From Deltaproteobacteria bacterium (GTDB lineage: Bacteria > Desulfobacterota_B > Binatia > UBA9968): a stretch of DNA of 6,574 nucleotides. The stretch covers positions 1-6,574 of the forward strand of contig JAUXIP010000120.1 of the NCBI GenBank assembly GCA_030620935.1. Reading direction: 5' to 3'. The translations under genes and the position numbers were made by a program. Positions 1 through 5,310 of the stretch are shown here, in pieces (the first letter of the stretch is position 1; each line of letters begins with the position of its first letter). A model generated the notes under the pieces. That model did no database searches. It had not been told where the DNA came from and saw nothing but the letters and a program-made list of their open reading frames with translations.

Positions 1-814
1 GAGCTAAGTCAATGAGCGCGCCGCTACCCAGGTCCTCCATCACGGGAATTTTATGCTTCTTCCCGATGGCGGCGAGTTGAGCCAGCTCCACTTCTGAGGA
101 GAAACCGACGATCTTATAGTTGCTCGTGTGGACCTTAAGCAATAAGGCGGTTTTTTTATTGATCGCCTTTTCGTAGTCTTCGGGATGGGTGCGGTTGGTG
201 CTTCCTACTTCCTTCAGGATGGCCCCGCTTTTGGCCATGATCTCCGGGATGCGGAAAGAACCGCCGATCTCGATCAGCTCTCCACGGGAAACAACCACCT
301 CTTTACCGTCCGCGAGGGTGTTCAAGCCCAGAAGGATGGCCGCGGCATTGTTGTTGACGGCGGTGGCCGCTTCCGCCCCCGTGAGATCCAGAATAGCCTT
401 CTCTATAGCCTCTTCTCTCTTTCCTCTTCCTCCTTCTGAGAGGTCATACTCCAGGTTGACCGGGTGAGATCCGACACGGCAAAGAGCTTCAATGGCCGCC
501 TGCGGGAGAAGAGCGCGCCCTAAGTTTGTATGGAGGACCGTGCCGGTAGCGTTAATGACGCGGATGAGCGTGGGCTCACTCTCGGAATGCATCTGCTGTT
601 CCATTCGGGTTAAAATCGACTCTTCTTGAAACTCTTCGACTTTGATCGATTGTCCCTCTTTGATGGCGCCTCGAATCTCGTCTAATATTTCTCGACATTT
701 TTGCGTGACATATTCCCGTTTGAAGCGCGATAGAAGACGCTCGCTTCGAGGGTGTTTCAAAAGCCGATCAACAGAGGGAAGTTCGCGCAAGAGATTTTTT
801 GCCTCAACTGCCAT
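1..814 (-). CDS. selA: L-seryl-tRNA(Sec) selenium transferase (selenocysteine synthase), N-terminal part, cut by the window edge
   Basis: SelA is a cytoplasmic PLP enzyme that converts Ser-tRNA(Sec) to Sec-tRNA(Sec) using selenophosphate. From the ATG at 814 the frame stays open for 271 codons to the left edge; family members are about 460 aa. Residues 11-19 (ELPSVDRLL) match the SelA N-terminal domain. INATGTVLHTNLGRAL (87-102), NNNAAAILL (154-162), SRGELIEIGGSFRIP (176-190), STNRTH (205-210), LLKVHTSNY (225-233) and EDLGSGALIDL (260-270) are family signatures of the aminotransferase-like fold. The PLP lysine, in an SFSGDKLLGGPQ-type motif in E. coli, should lie just beyond the edge, so an intact active site cannot be confirmed. 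The ATG at 814 places ELPSVDRLL as close to the N-terminus as in E. coli SelA. It has no clear Shine-Dalgarno sequence. In-frame TTG codons at 847 and 853 are weaker alternatives, and a stop at 874-872 closes the frame. The gene is divergent from the exporter operon. Identity is very secure; the exact start is less so. Confidence 0.97.
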   Translation of the reverse strand, partial: MAVEAKNLLRELPSVDRLLKHPRSERLLSRFKREYVTQKCREILDEIRGAIKEGQSIKVEEFQEESILTRMEQQMHSESEPTLIRVINATGTVLHTNLGRALLPQAAIEALCRVGSHPVNLEYDLSEGGRGKREEAIEKAILDLTGAEAATAVNNNAAAILLGLNTLADGKEVVVSRGELIEIGGSFRIPEIMAKSGAILKEVGSTNRTHPEDYEKAINKKTALLLKVHTSNYKIVGFSSEVELAQLAAIGKKHKIPVMEDLGSGALIDLA

Positions 815-885
815 AAGCAGGTTGAGGTTTGCACAAGGAGGGGGCAAATTCAACTCTTCTTGTGTGCTTGTCTAATGCTACTTTT

Positions 886-895
886 AAGTATACTT
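886..895. promoter_or_regulatory. Palindrome AAGTATACTT, candidate operator overlapping a possible selA -10 element
   Basis: The ten bases AAGTATACTT are a perfect palindrome. Extending to 881-900 gives two ten-base half sites that agree at eight positions. Read on the minus strand, TATACT (892-887) resembles a sigma-70 -10 box about 70 bases before the selA start. I see no matching -35 at 16-18 bases spacing. The position between two divergent genes is typical for an operator, but a short AT-rich palindrome can occur by chance. Assigning it to selA or to the exporter operon would be inference. Confidence 0.3.
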
Positions 896-953
896 CAAAA
901 CCATAATTGTTGCGGCCAATTCACTGGATAGGTTAAGGATGGTTTTGTAAGGA

Positions 954-980
954 TTGATAAACTACCATAAGACTTTTAAT
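954..980 (+). promoter_or_regulatory. Candidate promoter of the exporter operon
   Basis: TTGATA (954-959) matches the -35 consensus at five of six positions. It is followed after 15 bases by TTTAAT (975-980), five of six for the -10, or after 17 bases by the poorer TAATGT (977-982). Either choice places the transcription start around 987-990, only a few bases before the ATG at 992. This would make the mRNA leaderless or nearly so, which agrees with the absence of a Shine-Dalgarno sequence there. The 15-base spacer is shorter than optimal. Confidence 0.35.
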
Positions 981-991
981 GTCTACCTGGT

Positions 992-2086
992 ATGAAGTTA
1001 CAGAATAATTATCGTGCATGGATGGGGATCTTTTCTGTCTTGACCCTAGCAGTTATAGGGGGGGCTGTAGGGGTTTGGTGGTGGAGGTCCACGGGGTATG
1101 TCTCGACCGACGATGCCCGGATCAAAGCCGAAATTGTATCCATTAGCGCGGAGATCCCAGGCAGGATTGATGAGCTTCCCAAAGAGGAAGGGGATGCCGT
1201 GACCCAGGGGGGGATCATGGCCCGGCTCGATAACCGAGAGGTGCTTATCCAGGTTCAACAGGCCCAGGCCGGGGTAGACCGGGCACGTAGCAGAATGTTA
1301 CAGGCGGCAAGGGAGATTGGGCTTCATGTAGAGAGACAGAAAAGCGAGGTTCCCTATGCAGAGGCGGCGCTTCAGGCCCATCGCTTCAATCTTGAGAATG
1401 CGCGCGCCGATGCGGAGCAAGCTAGAGAAGACTGGCAGCGGACCAAAGCGCTTTTTGAAAGAGAACTCATTTCGGCACAGGAACTGGATCGTGCAGAGAC
1501 GGAGCTTCGCCAGGCTGAGGCAAGGGTCTCGTCCCTCCAGGAAAAGGTCAAAGAGGGGGAGGCCACCCTGGAGTTGGTGCGGATCAAGGGAAAGGAGGTA
1601 TCGATTAAAGAGGCTGACCTGCAGATCCGCAAGGCAGAAGTACGTCAAGCAGAGGCCAAGCTGGCGGATCTACAGCACAAGATAAGACTAATGACGATTC
1701 GGACTCCGGTCCGAGGAATCGTAGTGAAGAAGCACGCGCACCAGGGAGAGTTTGTCGAAGCGGGTCAGCCGATCTTTCTGGTGGTAGATTCGAGCAGATA
1801 TTGGGTTGAGGCCAATGTGGAGGAAACGGAGATTCGTTTTGTTAAACCTGGAAATGAAGTGATTATCCGGGTCAATTCTTATCCGGGGCGAGATTTTTCT
1901 GGCAAGGTAACCGAGATCGGAGGGGCCACGGTCTCCGAGTTCTCTCTATTTTCTCCTCAGAAGCTGACCGGGGTATTTATCAAATCAGCCCAGCGCTTGC
2001 CTGTTAAAATAGCGGTAGAAAACACAGACGGCTTGCTAAAGGTTGGTATGTTGGTTGCCGTCTGGATCAAGAAGGATAACCCATAG
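992..2086 (+). CDS. HlyD-family membrane fusion protein, EmrA type (periplasmic adaptor of a multidrug exporter)
   Basis: This 364-aa adaptor should link an inner-membrane MFS pump to an outer-membrane channel. One transmembrane helix (residues 11-31) follows a short cytoplasmic N-terminus. YVSTDDARI (36-44) corresponds to the EmrA/HlyD motif at the start of the first lipoyl half (about 43-85). A long charged heptad-rich coiled-coil hairpin spans about 86-230. The second lipoyl half (about 234-270) contains IRTPVRGIVV. The beta-barrel region that follows includes WVEANVEETE (271-280), and FSLFSPQKLTG (318-328) with QRLPVKI (334-340) is close to the EmrA C-terminal signature. EmrA proteins are usually slightly longer (about 390 aa), but nothing essential looks missing. 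No Shine-Dalgarno sequence precedes the ATG, and an in-frame stop at 977-979 rules out a start further upstream. One base separates its stop from the transporter start, so the two are one operon. Substrate cannot be told from sequence. Confidence 0.93.
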   Translation: MKLQNNYRAWMGIFSVLTLAVIGGAVGVWWWRSTGYVSTDDARIKAEIVSISAEIPGRIDELPKEEGDAVTQGGIMARLDNREVLIQVQQAQAGVDRARSRMLQAAREIGLHVERQKSEVPYAEAALQAHRFNLENARADAEQAREDWQRTKALFERELISAQELDRAETELRQAEARVSSLQEKVKEGEATLELVRIKGKEVSIKEADLQIRKAEVRQAEAKLADLQHKIRLMTIRTPVRGIVVKKHAHQGEFVEAGQPIFLVVDSSRYWVEANVEETEIRFVKPGNEVIIRVNSYPGRDFSGKVTEIGGATVSEFSLFSPQKLTGVFIKSAQRLPVKIAVENTDGLLKVGMLVAVWIKKDNP

Positions 2087-2087
2087 G

Positions 2088-3641
2088 ATGGAATCATCCC
2101 CGTCATCTGTCCAACCCTCAGGGGCCTTTCTTAAGTGGTGGATCTTCCTCATAGTCTCACTCGGCACGCTGTCTGTGGCCCTGGGTGTCACCGCAGTCAA
2201 CATAGCGATCCCCACCATCATGTCCTCTCTAGGCGCTTCCCTTGATAAGATCCAGTGGGTCCTTACCGGTTTCATGATTACCCGAACAGTACTGATTCCT
2301 TCCATCGGATGGGTCGGAGAGCGCATTGGGGACCGCAACCTCTTTATCCTCAGCATGGCTGTCTTTACCGCAGGTTCATTACTATGTTCCGTCGCGTGGA
2401 GTGCGGACTCTCTGATTTTCTTCCGGATTGTCCAGGCAGCCGGTGCAGGCCCCTTAATCGCTGTTGCCATGTCTATTATGTTTGAGGCGTTTCCCCGCCA
2501 TGAACGAGGCATGGCCATGGGGCTCTTTATGACAGGATGGTCCATCGGTCCTTTTTTCGGTCCGCTCTTGGGTGGTTACCTCGCCGAGCATGTCGACTGG
2601 CGGGCGATCTTCTACATCAACATCCCGTTTGGCCTGTTGAGCATTGCGGCCGCCTATCTAATCCTCCCGCGAAGGAAGGAAGAAAAGGAAAGAACCCCCT
2701 TTGATTTACTGGGATTTCTGACCCTTACTGGGGGGACAGTGACTCTACTCCTGGCGCTGAGTCAAGTACAGAATCTGGGGTGGGGAAGCCCATTGATTGT
2801 GGAGCTCTTCAGTGCCTCTGCAGTTCTGTGGGCCCTGTTCGTGGCGGCAGAGCTGAGATCAAGGTATCCCTATATTGCGGTCCGTCACTTCCGGAGTTTT
2901 AATTTCAGTGTCTCGAACCTCATTATCTTTTTTCGAGTATTTGGGTTTCGCGGGGCCAATTTTCTCATCTCCCTCTTCCTTCAAAGAGGACTTAACTACA
3001 GCCCGCTGCAGGCCGGGATATTTCTCTTGCCGGGAGCGGTGATCACGGGCATTGTCTCTCCGGCGGCAGGGATTTTGTCAGACCGTTTGAGCCCGAGAGT
3101 ACCGCTCCTGTTAGGACTCGTAATCCTCTTCTTTGCGCTTTTCGGCCTCTCCACAATAACCCTGTGGACCAGCATGACCGGCATCTTTCTCCTCATAGCA
3201 TTCAAGAGCGTCGGCCAGTCGATGATGAACGCCCCGCTCAATACCGTCGCTCTCGGTGCCTTACCGGAAGATAACGTCAGGATGGGAAGCGGAATTATAG
3301 GCTTGAGTCGAGGTCTGGGAGAGTCCTTTGCAATTGCGATTCTGAGCTTTCTCCTAGAGCGAAACACCTTTCTCAACCTGGACTCGATGACCCCCCTCCA
3401 AGGGGCCCATCTCGGCGAGACCGTACGCTATAGTGTGCTCACTCAGATTAAAGGTATTCTTCTCCACGCAGGTGAGTATGGCACGGCCCTGGAAAGCAAA
3501 GCCCAGGCCCTTCTGGGCTACAGCTTGCTAAAAGAGGCGGTGATCCTGGCGTATCAGGAACTCTTTTTCTTGATGGCGGCGATTTATGCTGTGATGATTC
3601 TGTTTGTTTTACTTCTCCGCCTAGACAAGCGTGGAGTGTAA
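2088..3641 (+). CDS. DHA2-family MFS drug/H+ antiporter, EmrB type
   Basis: This 517-aa inner-membrane protein should be a 14-helix proton-driven exporter working with the adaptor encoded just upstream. VNIAIPTI (38-45) is the helix-1 motif of the family. GWVGERIGDRN (74-84) fits loop motif A, with Glu where Asp is more usual. FFRIVQAAGAGPLI (111-124) is motif B. GWSIGPFFGPLLGGYL (150-165) is motif C, the antiporter signature, followed by WRAIFYINIPFG (171-182). The C-terminal half has the expected LQAGIFLLPGA (307-317) and SDRLSPR (331-337). A frame extending to a TTG at 2043 would add 15 residues inside the adaptor gene. I prefer the ATG at 2088, because it follows the adaptor stop by one base and has GAAGGA at 2071-2076, 11 bases upstream. 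A loop of about 50 residues (430-480) before the last helix is hydrophilic and probably periplasmic, as in other DHA2 proteins. Substrate is unknown. Confidence 0.94.
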   Translation: MESSPSSVQPSGAFLKWWIFLIVSLGTLSVALGVTAVNIAIPTIMSSLGASLDKIQWVLTGFMITRTVLIPSIGWVGERIGDRNLFILSMAVFTAGSLLCSVAWSADSLIFFRIVQAAGAGPLIAVAMSIMFEAFPRHERGMAMGLFMTGWSIGPFFGPLLGGYLAEHVDWRAIFYINIPFGLLSIAAAYLILPRRKEEKERTPFDLLGFLTLTGGTVTLLLALSQVQNLGWGSPLIVELFSASAVLWALFVAAELRSRYPYIAVRHFRSFNFSVSNLIIFFRVFGFRGANFLISLFLQRGLNYSPLQAGIFLLPGAVITGIVSPAAGILSDRLSPRVPLLLGLVILFFALFGLSTITLWTSMTGIFLLIAFKSVGQSMMNAPLNTVALGALPEDNVRMGSGIIGLSRGLGESFAIAILSFLLERNTFLNLDSMTPLQGAHLGETVRYSVLTQIKGILLHAGEYGTALESKAQALLGYSLLKEAVILAYQELFFLMAAIYAVMILFVLLLRLDKRGV

Positions 3642-3646
3642 GGTGT

Positions 3647-3666
3647 GGGGGAGGGTAGTCTCCCCC
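3647..3666. terminator. GC-rich hairpin between convergent genes, possible terminator
   Basis: GGGGGAG (3647-3653) and CTCCCCC (3660-3666) form a perfect 7-bp stem around a 6-base loop, starting five bases after the transporter stop codon. Its place between two convergent genes suits a bidirectional transcription end. Neither side has the run of T residues expected of an intrinsic terminator, so it may instead act as an mRNA 3'-end stabiliser or mark Rho-dependent termination. Confidence 0.4.
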
Positions 3667-3708
3667 TATGGTTGCAGTGGCTTGCGGACTCGGGGAGCTA
3701 TAGGAAAC

Positions 3709-4485
3709 TCACGAGGTCGGCAGCATGAAATTCATGCGATTACGAACTGAAATGGCAAAGCCGATGGTACATCCAAGGAGAAAGATCATCCATGTCAAAG
3801 AGCCTTCGAATGGGCTCGTCATATTGCCGACGGGTTCTTGCGCGGAAACCGAGGGGTCCTTTGTAACCTTAACCCCGGCGGGAACGCTCCACTCTTTGAA
3901 CATCTTGGCCTGGTTCATAGTCCAAATCTCTAGACTGTTGGGCTCGGCAAAGCCGATCGCAACAACCATGAATTTGTCAGTGGAGGCTCTCGGAATAACC
4001 CCCTCCGGAAGGCGGCTTAGATCGACTCCCTCTTTCGGGAACACGCTCTTTGCCGGCACCATGTCGGCGGGTAAAAAATAGGAGTATTTGTCCGATGAAG
4101 GCACCATCTCTAGTTGCTCAAAACTTGCGGCGTAGACACCATGTGCCGAGCGGTAACTGACCTGTGCCTTTTGGATTTGCTCCAGAATAGGGCCGACGAT
4201 AGTCTTGCCGTGACACGACGCCCAAGCCCTGTAACCGCCCATCGTCAGAAGACTGGCGGTGACCAAGATAAGAGCTGCGGCTTTTCCTGCGCTAGAGAAA
4301 CGCTTCACGGCTAGGCCCGCTACAAAACCCAAAGGGACCGTGGCAATAAATAAGAACGCCATTTTCAAAAGAAATACCACCGGTGAGTCAAAAGCGGTGC
4401 TGCCCTGGGAAGCCGTATGCTCCACGCAAGCAAAAACCGATTTCGGTTGTATAAGCAGCATCGCCAATAGGGTTAAAATAGTCAT
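3709..4485 (-). CDS. Uncharacterised three-helix membrane protein with a pilin-like periplasmic domain
   Basis: I do not recognise a named family for the whole 258-aa protein. Residues 1-19 look like a signal peptide followed by Cys20; VFAC is a poor lipobox because of the Phe. Hydrophobic helices lie at about 36-60, 68-86 and 229-248. The positive segment KRFSSAGK (61-68) and the C-terminal RNR point to the cytoplasm, so residues 87-228 should face the periplasm. Within that domain, ILEQIQKAQVSYRSAHGVYA (100-119) followed by SFEQL, KYSYFLPA (133-140), FMVVAIGFA (172-180) and LEIWTMNQ (185-192) follow the order seen in the globular part of type IV pilins and type II pseudopilins (helix, HG-Y, then beta strands). 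There is no prepilin peptidase site. The start is secure: AGGAGG (4499-4494) lies 8 bases before the ATG. The gene converges on the transporter gene. Function is unknown; membrane topology is a confident inference and the pilin-like fold a tentative one. Confidence 0.82.
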   Translation of the reverse strand: MTILTLLAMLLIQPKSVFACVEHTASQGSTAFDSPVVFLLKMAFLFIATVPLGFVAGLAVKRFSSAGKAAALILVTASLLTMGGYRAWASCHGKTIVGPILEQIQKAQVSYRSAHGVYAASFEQLEMVPSSDKYSYFLPADMVPAKSVFPKEGVDLSRLPEGVIPRASTDKFMVVAIGFAEPNSLEIWTMNQAKMFKEWSVPAGVKVTKDPSVSAQEPVGNMTSPFEGSLTWMIFLLGCTIGFAISVRNRMNFMLPTS

Positions 4486-4795
4486 TCTCAGCCCCTCCTG
4501 GCCCGTGATGACTGCAAATCCTATACCAGTAGGGGCTTTTTCTTGGGCTCTTCTAGAAAATCCTTTGTATTCAGTTGGTTGTGTGTCTTTTTCTGTAAGG
4601 AATCGAGGCTGGACAAAGTTATATGTTGGGCAAATTTTCTACCTAGTTACGAGAATTGTCATTGTTGTTACCAGGAATCCAAAGGGACGCCCCTCAATAC
4701 ACTGTCTCATTGCGGATGGCTGGAGGGTTCTCTGTATGTGTTCTTCCGTGAAAATTTCGGCTCGGACGAAGTCTGAAACACTGTGTTAAGGGAGA
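4486..4795. other. 310-base intergenic region without a convincing gene
   Basis: This gap separates two minus-strand genes. Short open frames on the plus strand lack ribosome binding sites, are rich in Cys and Trp in no recognisable pattern, and in one case extend into the antisense of the pilin-like gene. The 3' side contains AACACTGTGTT (4777-4787), a perfect odd-length dyad just after the cupin stop. As RNA it would have almost no loop, so it does not look like a terminator. On the minus strand TATAAC (4623-4618) is a possible distal -10 box. I see no tRNA, repeat array or insertion sequence. Confidence 0.6.
4520..4528 (-). promoter_or_regulatory. Candidate extended -10 promoter for the pilin-like membrane protein
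   Basis: Read on the minus strand, TGGTATAGG (4528-4520) has the TG motif one base before a -10-like TATAGG. A start around 4513 would leave an mRNA leader of about 28 bases carrying the strong AGGAGG site. No good -35 hexamer is visible 17 bases upstream, which extended -10 promoters can tolerate. This is inference from motif and position only. Confidence 0.3.
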
Positions 4796-5143
4796 CTATT
4801 TCAGCGGAATGGTGACATAAACGCGGGGCTCGGTTCCCACCACCCGCGTGATATGGCCCCGGCCTGTCACATCCTCGGCCAATACCACATCCCCCGGGCC
4901 GAAGCGCCGAACCGTGCCGTCACTGAGCTCGATCTCCGATTGTCCGGCCAGCGTGATCACATACTGACGCCTCGGTGCCGGATGCCAATCCTGGACATGG
5001 CCCGCTGGGGCGCGGCGAAAGAAAACACCAGTGGCGTCTTGAACCGAGGATGTCTCTGCATCCCCCGCCGGCTTCCATTCAACATCTATCTCCTCGAAGT
5101 GGGACTCATCGTCCTCTCCAGTATACAGCCGTACGATCTTCAT
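4796..5143 (-). CDS. Small single-domain cupin protein
   Basis: This 115-aa protein has no signal peptide and should be cytoplasmic. The beta-barrel core runs from about residue 37 to the end. DWHPAPRRQYVITLAG (52-67) is the first cupin motif, IELSDG (71-76) the turn after it, and FGPGDVVLAED (81-91) plus GRGHITRVVG (94-103) the second part. The usual HxH...E metal ligands are incomplete: His53 is kept, but the second His position is Ala55 and the Glu position is Gln60. His97 might serve as another ligand. I recall a cupin subfamily sharing the HPAPRRQ and GRGH segments, but no established reaction for it. A longer frame reaches 5404, but it would overlap the divergent lipoprotein gene and its extra N-terminus has no cupin sequence. 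The ATG at 5143 has AAAAGG (5155-5150) 6 bases upstream and a promoter-like pair before it. Catalytic, sensor and structural roles are all open. Confidence 0.88.
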   Translation of the reverse strand: MKIVRLYTGEDDESHFEEIDVEWKPAGDAETSSVQDATGVFFRRAPAGHVQDWHPAPRRQYVITLAGQSEIELSDGTVRRFGPGDVVLAEDVTGRGHITRVVGTEPRVYVTIPLK

Positions 5144-5153
5144 AATCTGCCTT

Positions 5154-5182
5154 TTGTAAATAAATTTTACGGCGAATGCAAT
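5154..5182 (+). promoter_or_regulatory. Candidate promoter for the small ORF and phytase-like lipoprotein
   Basis: TTGTAA (5154-5159) and TGCAAT (5177-5182) are separated by 17 bases, each matching its sigma-70 consensus at four of six positions. Transcription would begin near 5189, giving a leader of about 38 bases before the small ORF at 5227. The site lies almost on top of the oppositely oriented cupin promoter candidate, so the two might compete. Weak matches, so only tentative. Confidence 0.3.
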
Positions 5183-5191
5183 GGAAATCAA
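5164..5191 (-). promoter_or_regulatory. Candidate promoter of the cupin gene
   Basis: On the minus strand TTGATT (5191-5186) is followed after 16 bases by TAAAAT (5169-5164), four and five of six matches to the -35 and -10 consensus. The predicted start near 5157 leaves about 14 bases before the ATG at 5143, just enough to include the AAAAGG ribosome binding site. This is the best promoter-like pair in the window. Confidence 0.42.
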
Positions 5192-5226
5192 AAATGCGGT
5201 TGCCGAACTCGGCTTGGAGGTATTAA

Positions 5227-5310
5227 ATGAAAAATTATGAAAAAGGCATGCAGTTTTCCAGAGATCTGACGCCGATTGTTTGGAGACTGTGTTTTTCCTT
5301 TGAAACATGA
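5227..5310 (+). CDS. 27-codon small ORF, possible leader peptide coupled to the lipoprotein gene
   Basis: An ATG at 5227 follows GGAGG (5216-5220) with an ideal 6-base gap and opens a 27-residue frame, beginning MKNYEKGMQF and ending FSFET. Its stop TGA (5308-5310) overlaps the ATG of the phytase-like gene (5307-5309) in the four bases ATGA, a classic arrangement for translational coupling. The downstream gene has no Shine-Dalgarno sequence of its own, so ribosomes finishing this ORF could re-initiate there. The peptide has no recognisable domain or signal peptide and no run of one amino acid that would suggest a classic amino-acid attenuator; it has one Trp and one Cys. It could be a regulatory leader whose translation matters more than its product, a small functional protein, or a decayed gene end. 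A competing 19-codon frame (5181-5240) overlaps it but lacks a good ribosome site. Confidence 0.5.
   Translation: MKNYEKGMQFSRDLTPIVWRLCFSFET

Noticed and set aside
834..844. AAGGAGGGGGC as a plus-strand ribosome binding site
   Set aside because: No ATG, GTG or TTG at a suitable distance opens a frame of any length; it lies in the selA leader.
185..875. Plus-strand open frames of 77-92 codons
   Set aside because: They lie antisense to selA, whose minus-strand translation carries clear family motifs throughout; the plus frames have no recognisable motifs.
2043..2087. TTG start adding 15 residues to the MFS transporter
   Set aside because: It would lie inside the adaptor gene. The ATG at 2088, right after the adaptor stop and with an upstream GAAGGA, is more plausible.
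4259..4789. 176-codon plus-strand frame covering the intergenic region
   Set aside because: About half is antisense to the pilin-like gene, there is no ribosome site, and the composition looks non-coding.
5181..5240. 19-codon frame beginning MEIKNAVAEL
   Set aside because: No ribosome binding site before its ATG, and it overlaps the better-supported 27-codon frame.
5308..5310. TGA at the end of the small ORF as a selenocysteine codon, considered because selA is present
   Set aside because: Reading through gives a Ser/Pro/Leu-rich sequence in the wrong frame of the lipoprotein gene, with no redox motif; ordinary termination with coupling fits better.
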